DNA from: Enterococcus sp. 5H
GTDB taxonomy: Bacteria; Bacillota; Bacilli; Lactobacillales; Enterococcaceae
Length of the DNA: 32,500 nt
Direction of reading: 5' to 3'
Assembly: GCF_028128615.1 (NCBI RefSeq)
Contig: NZ_AMDP01000058.1
Coordinates: 1 to 32,500 of the forward strand
Shown one piece after another: positions 8,581 through 17,856 of the stretch. Below the pieces are notes generated by a model. That model searched no databases. It saw nothing but the letters and a program-made list of their open reading frames with translations, and was not told the DNA's origin. The translations under genes were made by a program, and so were the position numbers. How positions within the stretch are numbered: the first letter of the stretch is position 1; every line of letters starts with the position of its first letter.

Positions 8581-10134
8581 TTAAATATTATAGAATGCTA
8601 TTGTAAAAATCATCATACTTACAACAAAGCAGATAGATACAGAAATAAGCCAAATATTGTTTTCAACAGATAAACTTGTTTCTTCTAATTGATTTTCGAT
8701 ATGCGGTTCTGTAATATCATTTAGTTCAGGATCAATTTTTTGTTTGTAAAAAAAGTCCGATACATTTGTTAAAATTGGGATTAAAACAAACAAACCAATA
8801 AAGTACCTACCTTGAACACCTACAACAGTTAATTCACCAACTGGAGTCCAAGTTAAATACTGACTTAAAATAATCATTACCATAACCCCTAGAATAATCA
8901 ATCCTAATCCATATTTGTTTAATGATGATAATTTTTTCTTTATATTAAAAGGAAAAAAGAGACACAATCCACCAAAATAAGCTAAATACAGAAGTCCCAC
9001 ATGTGCTGAAAAGTATTTCAACCAACCAAATCTAAAATTCATTTGGAATATATTTATGCTTTCCACTAAAGCCGTAATTAGTACCCGTATTGACACGAAA
9101 AGGTTATTTTTCATAAAACTCAATTGTTCACTTGGGTTAACTTGAGCTCCTCTATGGACTGGTTGTATTGTCGAATAATACAAATACCAAAGTAATGTTC
9201 CCAAAACTAAAACAGCCAATAGAGCAAGTGCCGTCATGTATGTTTTTTTATTTTTATATTTTTTAGGTTCAATAAAAATTAAAATACCGGAAAGTAAAAC
9301 ATAAGGTAGTTTGCATGAAATCATAACCAAGCACAAGGTAAAGAAAATGAACAATTCTTTATAGTCAATCTTCCTAGGACTAAAAAGAAAGTTAACCAAA
9401 TATGCACAAGTAAGTAAAATTAAGCCGTTTGCAAACGCATCTTGACTATAAGAGGCAGATAAATAAATGGACATTGGAAACAAAGCGATTGCAGTAAACA
9501 TCACTTTATAATACTTAACTTTTTTTATAGCTAAGTACGCAAGCAATGCATAGACAATCAAATTGAATATGCGTCCTAAATAAAATGTCCAATACAACCC
9601 TAACGATAAGGTCTTACCAATAATTAACCCCATAGCTTGAGGAAGATAACTAATAAATGAATAAGTTGATGTTGTAGTAATATATACTTGAGCTTGCTTT
9701 TCATTTGAAGGCTTAACAGACTTTAAATCATTTTTCCATGTCTGCTTCACGCGTTCATTCATCGATTGATAATCTTTTGATACTTCTAAATCTGCTGTTT
9801 TATCACTCATACCTAAATTTCCTTCAGCAACGTAAAATGCACGAGCTAAATGACTAGGTTCATCAGGAGTATCTAAAACAGGTGTTATAAACGTAAATGC
9901 TGTGCCTAAAATTAGGATACAGCATAAGGCACTTGTTTCTAATTTTTCCTTTACAAAAAATATCGGGACTGACGATAAGCAAAACACAAAAACTATTAAT
10001 TTTTTAGGTATTGGATTAAATTGAAAAAAGAAAATTGTAGCAATTAATACGACAATTGCTAATGCGATTAAATATTTCCATCTGGCTTTTAAGAGCTCGT
10101 AGAATTGAATAGTAATATTGCTAACTACACTCAT
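8581..10134 (-). CDS. DUF2142 family GT-C-type membrane glycosyltransferase
   Basis: 517 residues, about eleven hydrophobic segments. DUF2142 hallmarks are TPDEPSHLARAFYVAEG (89-105) in the first outer loop, Y-L-P-Q (163-166), S-Q-D-A-F-A-N-G (230-237) and QGRYF (441-445). The acidic DE at 91-92 is in the place of the catalytic acidic motif of GT-C transferases. First gene of the decoration cassette; AAGGAGT stands 6 bases before the ATG and the promoter at 10285-10313 lies about 150 bases upstream. The next gene starts about 20 bases beyond its stop. Predicted to move a sugar from an undecaprenyl-phosphate carrier made by the following GT2/DUF2304 pair onto a glycan outside the membrane, comparable to GacL of streptococci in role, not necessarily in sequence. 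Acceptor (Epa or a teichoic acid) is unknown. Confidence 0.8.
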   Translation of the reverse strand: MSVVSNITIQFYELLKARWKYLIALAIVVLIATIFFFQFNPIPKKLIVFVFCLSSVPIFFVKEKLETSALCCILILGTAFTFITPVLDTPDEPSHLARAFYVAEGNLGMSDKTADLEVSKDYQSMNERVKQTWKNDLKSVKPSNEKQAQVYITTTSTYSFISYLPQAMGLIIGKTLSLGLYWTFYLGRIFNLIVYALLAYLAIKKVKYYKVMFTAIALFPMSIYLSASYSQDAFANGLILLTCAYLVNFLFSPRKIDYKELFIFFTLCLVMISCKLPYVLLSGILIFIEPKKYKNKKTYMTALALLAVLVLGTLLWYLYYSTIQPVHRGAQVNPSEQLSFMKNNLFVSIRVLITALVESINIFQMNFRFGWLKYFSAHVGLLYLAYFGGLCLFFPFNIKKKLSSLNKYGLGLIILGVMVMIILSQYLTWTPVGELTVVGVQGRYFIGLFVLIPILTNVSDFFYKQKIDPELNDITEPHIENQLEETSLSVENNIWLISVSICFVVSMMIFTIAFYNI

Positions 10135-10284
10135 TATTTTACTCCTTTTTATCTTATTAGTTACAGTCTAACTTATTAAATATCATCACTTTAACAAAAA
10201 TGTTTGTTATTTTGTACAAAACAGGCGAAAAATTTATTAAATGATTAACTAAAAACATCTACTAAAACCAACACATTCTTTGAA

Positions 10285-10313
10285 ATTCTACCACTTATAC
10301 TACGTTATTTCAA
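10285..10313 (-). promoter_or_regulatory. Sigma-A promoter of the decoration cassette
   Basis: TTGAAA (10308-10313), 17-base spacer, TAGAAT (10285-10290) on the minus strand. It sits just beyond the hairpin at 10328-10353 and gives a leader of about 140 bases before the ATG at 10134. This makes 3550-10134 a separate transcription unit from ugd. Confidence 0.7.
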
Positions 10314-10327
10314 GTAGCACGAGAAAT

Positions 10328-10353
10328 AGTCTAACGACTAAAGTCGTTAGACT
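10328..10353 (-). terminator. Perfect hairpin downstream of ugd
   Basis: AGTCTAACGACT (10328-10339) and its exact complement at 10342-10353, with a stem of 11-12 pairs and a tiny loop, starting 8 bases after the ugd stop. On the minus strand ATTTCTCG follows, a weak U-tract, so termination may be partial. Confidence 0.6.
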
Positions 10354-10360
10354 AAACTCA

Positions 10361-11530
10361 TTAATCCCTTTTAAAAATATCTCTAGTATAAACTTTTTCT
10401 TCAACATCAAATAATGAATCTTCCATTCGATTCATTACGATCACATCAGAAAGCTGCTTAAACTTATCTAAATCACGTTCTACTCTTGAATTATAAAACG
10501 CGTCATCTTTTAATGTTGGCTCATAAACGATCACTTCAATACCTTTGGCTTTTAATCGCTTCATAATACCTTGAATAGACGAATATCTAAAATTATCTGA
10601 ATTTGATTTCATTGTTAAACGATAGATTCCTACAACTTTAGGATTTCTAGCTAAGATTTGATCAGCTACAAAATCTTTTCTAGTCCTATTCGCATCAACA
10701 ATCGCGCTGATAATATTGTTAGGTACTTTATCATAGTTAGCCAACAACTGTTTTGTATCTTTTGGTAAACAATAGCCACCATAACCAAAAGAAGGATTAT
10801 TGTAATGCGAACCAATTCTTGGATCTAAGCCAACGCCTTCTATTATTTGTTTCGCATTTAGACCTCTTGCTTCAGCATACGTATCTAATTCATTAAAGTA
10901 AGCAACTCTAAGCGCTAAATACGTATTAGAAAACAGTTTAATTGCTTCAGCTTCCGTTGCATGTGTTAATAATACTTCTGAATTCTTATCCATAGTATTT
11001 TCAAAAAATAGATTGGCGATTTTTTGCCCGCGATCAGAACATTCGCCTACAATAATTCTAGATGGGTACAGATTATCATATAGAGCTCTTCCCTCACGCA
11101 AAAATTCAGGTGAGAAAATAATATTTTCAGTTTGAAATTTCTTTCTGATACTATCGGTATATCCAACAGGTACTGTAGATTTAATAATAAAAACAGCATC
11201 TTTTCTAATTGATAATGCTCGTTCAATCACATTCTCAACTGTAGATGTATCAAAATAATTTCTATCTTCATTATAATCAGTTGGTGTTGCAACAATTAAA
11301 TAATCACCAAATTTTACTGCTTCTTCAAAGTTTTTTGTAAACGTTAAATTTAAATCTTCACGAGCTAAAAATTCATGAATTTCCTTATCTTCAAGAGGTG
11401 AAACCCCATTATTTAATAAATCAATTTTTTCATCAACAATATCATAAGCCATTACTTGTTCATTTTGGCTTAATAACATTGCGTTAGCAAGGCCTACATA
11501 ACCCAAACCAAACACTGAAATTTTATTCAT
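10361..11530 (-). CDS. ugd: UDP-glucose 6-dehydrogenase
   Basis: 389 residues, the usual length of the short UGD class in streptococci and enterococci. The N-terminal Rossmann nucleotide motif [10 protein letters not shown] (8-17), the binding strand ending in Asp30, the PEFLREG loop (141-147) and the catalytic Cys254 in GGYCLPKD (251-258) are all present. It oxidises UDP-glucose to UDP-glucuronate with two NAD+ in the cytoplasm. Start ATG with GGAGG upstream. It lies between rmlD and the decoration cassette, has its own candidate promoter (11610-11638) and ends at a hairpin, so it may be transcribed alone. UDP-glucuronate would serve a uronic acid in the surface polymer; no enzyme in the window is an obvious glucuronosyltransferase, so the user is unknown. 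Confidence 0.93.
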   Translation of the reverse strand: MNKISVFGLGYVGLANAMLLSQNEQVMAYDIVDEKIDLLNNGVSPLEDKEIHEFLAREDLNLTFTKNFEEAVKFGDYLIVATPTDYNEDRNYFDTSTVENVIERALSIRKDAVFIIKSTVPVGYTDSIRKKFQTENIIFSPEFLREGRALYDNLYPSRIIVGECSDRGQKIANLFFENTMDKNSEVLLTHATEAEAIKLFSNTYLALRVAYFNELDTYAEARGLNAKQIIEGVGLDPRIGSHYNNPSFGYGGYCLPKDTKQLLANYDKVPNNIISAIVDANRTRKDFVADQILARNPKVVGIYRLTMKSNSDNFRYSSIQGIMKRLKAKGIEVIVYEPTLKDDAFYNSRVERDLDKFKQLSDVIVMNRMEDSLFDVEEKVYTRDIFKRD

Positions 11531-11609
11531 TATTTATTTCCTCCAATCAATATAAGCATCACTTTAACTTAATAATTATAACTTACATATTATTAAAATA
11601 AAAGGCAAT

Positions 11610-11638
11610 ATTTTAAGCATATTAGGTGTTAAATACAA
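11610..11638 (-). promoter_or_regulatory. Candidate sigma-A promoter of ugd
   Basis: TTGTAT (11633-11638), 17-base spacer, TAAAAT (11610-11615) on the minus strand, about 75 bases before the ugd start. The 263-base gap also holds an imperfect inverted repeat (11685-11698 with 11731-11747, arms AGCTGC...TACCT). I see no convincing gene in it. Confidence 0.5.
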
Positions 11639-11793
11639 TAAATCTATGTACAATGACATCTGTAGTCTTCACTTCTAAAACAGAAGCTGCTAATACCTCA
11701 TACATAATTATGCGTTTCAGAATCCTTTTAAGGTATAGTATGCAGCTACTATTTTATAGTTCTAATTGAAAAAATATTTTTTCTTTAATATTA

Positions 11794-12624
11794 CTACTTC
11801 AACATACTTGCCAAAGCTTCTTGCCAAGTTGGAATTTCAAACCCTAATGTTGTTGTTTTAGTAAGATCCATCACAGAATATTTAGGACGAATTGCTTTTT
11901 GCGGAAATTTACTTGAGTCTACAGGTAGTACTTCAACTTCTGTATCTTTTAAAATCTCTTTGGCAAATTCGTACCAGCTGCAGCTATTTTCATTTGACAA
12001 ATGATAGATTCCATAAGGTGCTTTTTCTTTTATCACAAACACCATAAACTCAGCTAAGGTTCTGGTCCAAGTTGGGCGTCCAAATTGATCATCTACAACC
12101 GTAAGCTGGTCGCGTGTCTCAGCTAATTTTTGCATAGTAAAGACAAAGTTGTGCCCATATTGACCAAATACCCATGAAGTACGAATAATGTAATATTTTT
12201 CCAAAGTGTCTTGAACAATTTGTTCACCTAGTAATTTAGTACGACCGTATTCATTTTGAGGATTCGTTTGGTCGTCTGTTTTGTACATAGCATCTTTTTT
12301 AGTTCCGTCAAAAACGTAATCTGTACTAATATAAACTAAAGTTGCGTCCACAGCTTTTGCAGCAACAGCTACATTTCTTGTACCGTCAACATTAATTTTT
12401 TCATCTAGCTCTTTACCTTCATCCTCTGCTTTATCCACAGCTGTGTATGCTGCACAGTGATAAATTAGCTCAGGTTTTAAATCTGTGATAAACGCCATCG
12501 TTTTCTCTGCATCAGTGATGTCCATTTCATTAGAGTCAGTAGAAATATATTCTAATCCTTGTTCATCTAAAAAATGACGTAACTCGGTTCCTAATTGCCC
12601 ATTACCGCCAGTTAAAAGTATCAT
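11794..12624 (-). CDS. rmlD: dTDP-4-dehydrorhamnose reductase (RmlD/EpaH)
   Basis: Start set at the ATG at 12624: AAGGAGGA lies 6 bases before it and is itself inside the longer TTG-initiated frame from 12642. The protein is 276 residues. SDR-type NAD(P)H motif GGNGQLG (6-12), STDYVFDG near 100-107 and the catalytic Tyr126-x-x-x-Lys130 (YGRTK). It catalyses the last step of dTDP-L-rhamnose synthesis. Corresponds to epaH of E. faecalis by order (epaE-F-G-H = rmlA-C-B-D). It is separated from rmlB by 195 bases including a perfect 16-bp hairpin, so its expression may be partly uncoupled from the other rml genes. No strong promoter was found in that gap. Confidence 0.93.
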   Translation of the reverse strand: MILLTGGNGQLGTELRHFLDEQGLEYISTDSNEMDITDAEKTMAFITDLKPELIYHCAAYTAVDKAEDEGKELDEKINVDGTRNVAVAAKAVDATLVYISTDYVFDGTKKDAMYKTDDQTNPQNEYGRTKLLGEQIVQDTLEKYYIIRTSWVFGQYGHNFVFTMQKLAETRDQLTVVDDQFGRPTWTRTLAEFMVFVIKEKAPYGIYHLSNENSCSWYEFAKEILKDTEVEVLPVDSSKFPQKAIRPKYSVMDLTKTTTLGFEIPTWQEALASMLK

Positions 12625-12710
12625 TCTTATTTCCTCCTTCAATTCAAGAAAAATTCATAGTATTATTTTTTCCATAAATATCTAAAAAGTTTAAGTCGTT
12701 TTCGTATTTA

Positions 12711-12751
12711 GAGCGTGGAACAAAACGAAAAGACAGTTTTGTTCCACGCTC
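12711..12751 (-). terminator. Perfect 16-bp hairpin between rmlB and rmlD
   Basis: Arms 12711-12726 (GAGCGTGGAACAAAAC) and 12736-12751 are exact complements with a 9-base loop. There is no real U-tract on either side, so it may be a weak terminator, a processing or an mRNA stability element. Its GGAACAAAA core recurs in the hairpin at 23857-23893 and, with one base missing, at 21489-21522. Confidence 0.55.
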
Positions 12752-12819
12752 AACAAGTTACTATTTTAATCTTAATCGGTTAAAATCAGCAGCATAATGT
12801 TTCAGCAAAACATCGCTTG

Positions 12820-13869
<1,050 letters not shown>

Positions 13870-14442
13870 TTAGATTTCACCATAAACGAATGGATTTTCT
13901 GCTTCAAATTCTTTTAGTGTTGGGTGATTTTTATCTTTTTCAGAAGTAATTGCTTTTTGTATATCAATCGGCCAATCAATAGATAAACCTGGATCATCAA
14001 AAGCAATTCCGCCATCAGCTGGCGCGCTATAATAATTATCGCACTTGTACATAAAATTCACATTTGGCGTTAATGTTACAAAACCATGCGCATAGCCTTT
14101 AGGTACTAATAATTGGCGATGATTATGTTCAGATAAAATATAGCCTTCCCATTGTCCATAAGTTGGGCTGCCTTTACGGATATCTACAATAACATCCAGA
14201 ACTGCTCCAGTTACAACACGGATTAATTTTGTTTGCGCTGCTTCACCTTTTTGAAAGTGTAGACCGCGCAACACGCCTGCTTCACTTGAAAGTGAATGGT
14301 TATCTTGAACAAAATCAAAATTCAACCCATGTTGGGCAAACTTTTCTTTCGAATAACTTTCAGTGAAAAAACCACGATGGTCGCCAAAAATGTCCATCTC
14401 AATGATTTTAACATCTTGCAGCTTTGTATCGATTACTTTCAT
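13870..14442 (-). CDS. rmlC: dTDP-4-dehydrorhamnose 3,5-epimerase (RmlC/EpaF)
   Basis: 190 residues, cupin fold. The catalytic His62 in RGLHFQ (59-64), His119 in KGYAHGF (115-121) and Tyr132 in FMYKC are present, as is the N-terminal DHRGFF substrate loop. It epimerises C3 and C5 of dTDP-4-keto-6-deoxyglucose, the third step to dTDP-L-rhamnose. It starts 13 bases after rmlA and ends 21 bases before rmlB. Corresponds to epaF by order. Confidence 0.95.
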   Translation of the reverse strand: MKVIDTKLQDVKIIEMDIFGDHRGFFTESYSKEKFAQHGLNFDFVQDNHSLSSEAGVLRGLHFQKGEAAQTKLIRVVTGAVLDVIVDIRKGSPTYGQWEGYILSEHNHRQLLVPKGYAHGFVTLTPNVNFMYKCDNYYSAPADGGIAFDDPGLSIDWPIDIQKAITSEKDKNHPTLKEFEAENPFVYGEI

Positions 14443-14455
14443 CTACTATTCGCTC

Positions 14456-15325
14456 CTACTCTGCTTCTGCTAAACGTAATAAATATTGACCGTAGCCATT
14501 TTTTTTCAATGGTTGTGCCAGTTCAACTAATTGCTCTTTGGTAATATAGCCCATGCGAAAAGCTATCTCTTCTAAACACGCTACTTTTAAATTTTGACGT
14601 TTTTCAATTGTCTCAATAAAAGTTGACGCTTCTAAAAGTGACTCATGAGTACCAGTATCCAGCCAAGCAAATCCACGTCCCATTAGCTCTACTGATAGTT
14701 TATTTTTTTCAAGATAAACTTTATTTACATCTGTAATTTCTAATTCTCCACGATCAGATGGTTTAATATTTTTAGCAATTTCAACGACCTCGTTGTCGTA
14801 AAAATAAAGACCGGTCACCGCATAGTTTGATTTTGGATTTTCAGGTTTTTCTTCAATAGAAAGTGCCTGCATATTTGCGTCAAATTCAACAACACCAAAT
14901 CTTTCAGGATCATTTACATGGTAGCCAAAAACCGTTGCTCCTTGATCTTTAGCAGCAGCGCGCTGAAGCATATTTGATAAGCCTCCGCCATAGTAAATAT
15001 TATCTCCTAAAACCAGACAAACACTGTCTTGACCAATAAATTCTTCACCAATAATAAACGCTTGTGCCAATCCATCAGGACTTTCTTGAACTGCATATTC
15101 AATGTGAATACCTAAATCCTTACCATCACCAAACAAACTTTCAAAACGTGGTGTATCATCCGGTGTAGAAATAATTAAAATTTCCGTAATCCCAGCTAAC
15201 ATCAAAGTAGACATTGGGTAATAAATCATTGGTTTGTCATAGATAGGCATTAACTGCTTGGAAGTCGCCTTCGTTAATGGATATAATCTAGTTCCACTTC
15301 CGCCAGCTAAAATAATTCCTTTCAT
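14456..15325 (-). CDS. rmlA: Glucose-1-phosphate thymidylyltransferase (RmlA/EpaE)
   Basis: 289 residues. The nucleotidyltransferase signature [11 protein letters not shown] (8-18) with the following [15 protein letters not shown] near 107-114 and [20 protein letters not shown] (157-176) are typical of RmlA. It makes dTDP-glucose from dTTP and glucose-1-phosphate, the entry step of rhamnose synthesis, and is usually feedback-inhibited by dTDP-rhamnose in this family. AAGGAG lies 7 bases before the ATG. A 127-base gap separates it from epaD, the widest in the epaA-rmlB run, and contains a possible weak promoter with a palindrome (15427-15456). Corresponds to epaE. Confidence 0.95.
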   Translation of the reverse strand: MKGIILAGGSGTRLYPLTKATSKQLMPIYDKPMIYYPMSTLMLAGITEILIISTPDDTPRFESLFGDGKDLGIHIEYAVQESPDGLAQAFIIGEEFIGQDSVCLVLGDNIYYGGGLSNMLQRAAAKDQGATVFGYHVNDPERFGVVEFDANMQALSIEEKPENPKSNYAVTGLYFYDNEVVEIAKNIKPSDRGELEITDVNKVYLEKNKLSVELMGRGFAWLDTGTHESLLEASTFIETIEKRQNLKVACLEEIAFRMGYITKEQLVELAQPLKKNGYGQYLLRLAEAE

Positions 15326-15426
15326 GAAAAAACTCCTTCATCATCATTTATTTTTATATTCTTAAAATTTCATCACTAAACACTATTATTGCATTATTAG
15401 CAATGGTTGTCTTTCATTTTAAGATT

Positions 15427-15456
15427 ATTTTACACAATTGTAAAGTAACAGTTTAA
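15427..15456 (-). promoter_or_regulatory. Possible weak promoter with operator-like palindrome before rmlA
   Basis: TTAAAC (15451-15456), 18-base spacer, TAAAAT (15427-15432) on the minus strand. An exact palindrome with arms TTTACA and TGTAAA around CAAT (15429-15444) covers the -10 region. It could be a regulator site; no regulator is identifiable. Confidence 0.3.
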
Positions 15457-16157
15457 AAAAGCCGAATGAATAGTGCCTTTATAAGCACCAAACGCCATTT
15501 CAACTGTTGAATAAAACTAGCTTTCGATTGAATTTCACTTGTATTATTATTATGTCTACGATATAGCGTAAGCTTTTGCGGTATCAATGCGCTTTTTTTC
15601 TCATAAGCAGCAATCAACCCTATCCACATGTCATGCATTGGTACATTATTAGGGATTGGTATAACTTTTGCTTTTAGCTCTTTACGAAAAGCCATTCCCG
15701 CTCCAATATATTTATTTTTTACTATATTTTGTATAAAACCGACTTTTACTTTCCGATAGTCAAAATAAGAAGCTTCAATTTCTTCTAATTGCTCATCCAC
15801 TATAATTAAATCACTAATTACCAAATCAATTTTCGGATGAGAACCAAAGTAATCAAGTGTTACTTCAACCTTTTCAGCCAGCCAGACATCATCTTGATCG
15901 GCTAAAAAAATAAAATCTCCCTGGCTTTTTGTTATTGCAAATTCAAAATTGGCAATAACACCTTTACCAGGTCCTTTATACAGCTTAATTCGAGAGTCGT
16001 TTTTAGCATATTCTTTAATGAGACTAATTGTTTCATCTGTTGACCCATCATCAGATATTATCACTTCATCATCATTTTTTATCTGAACTAGTATACTGTC
16101 AAGCTGCTCTTTTAAATATTTTTCTCCATTATATGTAGCAATACAAACTGATATCAT
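15453..16157 (-). CDS. epaD: GT2 glycosyltransferase, EpaD position
   Basis: 234 residues, GT-A domain of family 2. CIATYNGEKYLKEQLDSI at the N-terminus, ISDDGSTDET near 34-43, LADQDDVWLAEK near 91-102 (metal-binding acidic residues) and MHDMWIGLIAAYEKK in the acceptor half are visible. The ADQDDVW signature is common in rhamnosyltransferases of the streptococcal rhamnan clusters (GacC/RgpB-like). The start ATG follows the epaC stop directly, so translation is probably coupled. Predicted to extend the Epa repeat with rhamnose or another sugar at the inner face; acceptor specificity is not readable. Confidence 0.8.
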   Translation of the reverse strand: MISVCIATYNGEKYLKEQLDSILVQIKNDDEVIISDDGSTDETISLIKEYAKNDSRIKLYKGPGKGVIANFEFAITKSQGDFIFLADQDDVWLAEKVEVTLDYFGSHPKIDLVISDLIIVDEQLEEIEASYFDYRKVKVGFIQNIVKNKYIGAGMAFRKELKAKVIPIPNNVPMHDMWIGLIAAYEKKSALIPQKLTLYRRHNNNTSEIQSKASFIQQLKWRLVLIKALFIRLF

Positions 16158-16991
16158 CTACTTCCCTCTCATTAGTGAAACATATTCAGAAAATGTACGT
16201 TGCCAAATTTTTCGATTTCTAACACAAAAAAATTGTTTTATTGTTCTTAGTAACAGCTGCTTTTTATGGCTGTTAAGCTTACTTTGGTCGTATTTAGTAT
16301 AAAACAAAGTCTCAGCATGTATAATAGAATCATATCTTTTATCACTTACTTTTCGATAATCTAGTACCGAAAGATCATGGTTTAATTCGAAATTTAGAAC
16401 TTCAATTTTTTTATGTTGTCGATGAAGTTCCCAAAAAAGCCAGTGATCCAAGAAATCTAATGGGAAATCCGTATTAAATGAACCTATATAAGTTATCGTT
16501 TGTTTTGGCAATACTGTACCCGAGTTGATAGCCATCACACTATCTAGATACGTACCGGCAACAGGATACTCAGATTGACGATTAATATATTTTTTTGAAA
16601 AAACAGGTGAGATTTGTCGGTCATGCGATTTGATAAGCGGTACATAAGCTCCAATTCCTTTTGCTATTTCTAATTGAAATAATGCTTGAAAATAAGCTTC
16701 TTCCAGTAAGGTATCTTGGTCAAGTAACAATAATAGCTCACCTTTAACATCTTTAAGATACTGAATAGCAGCATTATAAGCTTTTGCTAAACCTGGGTTT
16801 GTCTTATCATGAACATAAGTAACATTCATTTGATTAAACAGTTCATTTGTTTGTGCTTTTTCACTGTTATCATAAACAAATAAAAACATTTCCTTTTTAC
16901 TTGAAAGGTACTTTTTTAATAATGCATAACTGGGTGTTTGTGAAAATTCAGTCTGATACAAAACAACTGTCACGACCAATTTATTTTCCAC
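16158..16991 (-). CDS. epaC: GT2 rhamnosyltransferase-like protein, EpaC position
   Basis: Start assigned to a GTG at 16991: GGAGG is 8 bases upstream, and the GTG shares its first base with the TAG of epaB (TAGTG). The ATG at 17012 lies inside epaB and has no ribosome binding site. The protein is 277 residues. GT2 features: VVTVVLYQTEF at the start, VYDNSEKAQT, NPGLAKAYN and LLLLLDQDTLLEE, where DQD is the metal motif and the LLDQDT context is characteristic of bacterial rhamnosyltransferases. It lies between epaB and epaD with no gaps. Likely adds rhamnose to the growing Epa chain; the linkage is unknown. Confidence 0.8.
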   Translation of the reverse strand: MENKLVVTVVLYQTEFSQTPSYALLKKYLSSKKEMFLFVYDNSEKAQTNELFNQMNVTYVHDKTNPGLAKAYNAAIQYLKDVKGELLLLLDQDTLLEEAYFQALFQLEIAKGIGAYVPLIKSHDRQISPVFSKKYINRQSEYPVAGTYLDSVMAINSGTVLPKQTITYIGSFNTDFPLDFLDHWLFWELHRQHKKIEVLNFELNHDLSVLDYRKVSDKRYDSIIHAETLFYTKYDQSKLNSHKKQLLLRTIKQFFCVRNRKIWQRTFSEYVSLMRGK

Positions 16992-17773
16992 TAAAAAAAC
17001 CTCCAGCCCCATTTATTGAAAAATTTGCCCATCGATTGCAAAAAGATCTTAAACAGTTTTTTATTTTTATGTGCGCCTTTTTCATACAAATGAGTGACCG
17101 TTTCAAAAGGAGTATACAATATTTTATAACCTGCCTTGCCAAAACTTAAACAAAGATCATTATCTTCAAAATACATGAAAAAACGCTCATCAAATCCGCC
17201 AATTTTTTTAAATTTATCCGTATCAACTAGCATTAAACAACCTGAACCCATCTTTATATGCGTCGTTCTATCTTCAGGTAAATCTCTACATTCATAATAG
17301 CTTAAACGTTTATCAAATATTTTCTTAACAAATTGAAACGGGACAAATCTCAACATATAATCAAAAACATCCAGCTTCTGGCGAACTAAATATTGTGTAG
17401 TTCCATCTTCATTTAACACCTTTGGGCAAACTGCAGCTAATTGTTCATCTTCTGTAATTCGATTAACTAACCGATCTAATGTCGCTTTTTTAACTAACAC
17501 ATCTGGATTAAAAATCACACCATATTGTGCAGATGTACTTTTCAAAATTTGATTATGACCAAAGCCAAAACCTTTATTTTCATCCGATTTATGTATTGAA
17601 ATGAATGAACCATAGCTTTCTAACTTCTCTATATAGCTTGGTTCTGATGCATTATCAAAAAGATGTATATCGTAATTAGATTCTAAGCCTAATTCCGTTT
17701 TTAAATTATCTAGCACATCAAAAATATGACGGCTATTGTGAGTAACAATAGAAATCGTTAGTCTATCATTCAT
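16991..17773 (-). CDS. epaB: GT2 rhamnosyltransferase (WbbL/GacB-like), EpaB position
   Basis: Start taken at 17773: GAGGTG lies 7 bases before this ATG, while the ATG at 17788 has none. The protein is 260 residues. It carries SIVTHNSRH at the N-terminus, HLFDNAS, NKGFGFGHNQ, the NPDV metal motif near residue 90, MGSGCLMLVD and the C-terminal FDERFFMYFEDNDLC typical of WbbL-type rhamnosyltransferases. By analogy with GacB it would add the first rhamnose to the GlcNAc-lipid made by EpaA (inference). The 83-base gap to epaA shows no terminator. Corresponds to epaB by order. Confidence 0.85.
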   Translation of the reverse strand: MNDRLTISIVTHNSRHIFDVLDNLKTELGLESNYDIHLFDNASEPSYIEKLESYGSFISIHKSDENKGFGFGHNQILKSTSAQYGVIFNPDVLVKKATLDRLVNRITEDEQLAAVCPKVLNEDGTTQYLVRQKLDVFDYMLRFVPFQFVKKIFDKRLSYYECRDLPEDRTTHIKMGSGCLMLVDTDKFKKIGGFDERFFMYFEDNDLCLSFGKAGYKILYTPFETVTHLYEKGAHKNKKLFKIFLQSMGKFFNKWGWRFF

Positions 17774-17856
17774 TCCTTTACACCTCATTTTGAATAAGCG
17801 AATTGAACCACTTGAACAATTCTTTAAAATAAAACAAATTTATATTTTCTTATTCC

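Noticed and set aside
11622-11705. 27-codon minus-strand frame in the rmlD-ugd gap
   Set aside because: No ribosome binding site at proper distance, it overlaps the inverted repeat and the ugd promoter, and the peptide resembles no family I know. Possible relic, not supportable as a gene.
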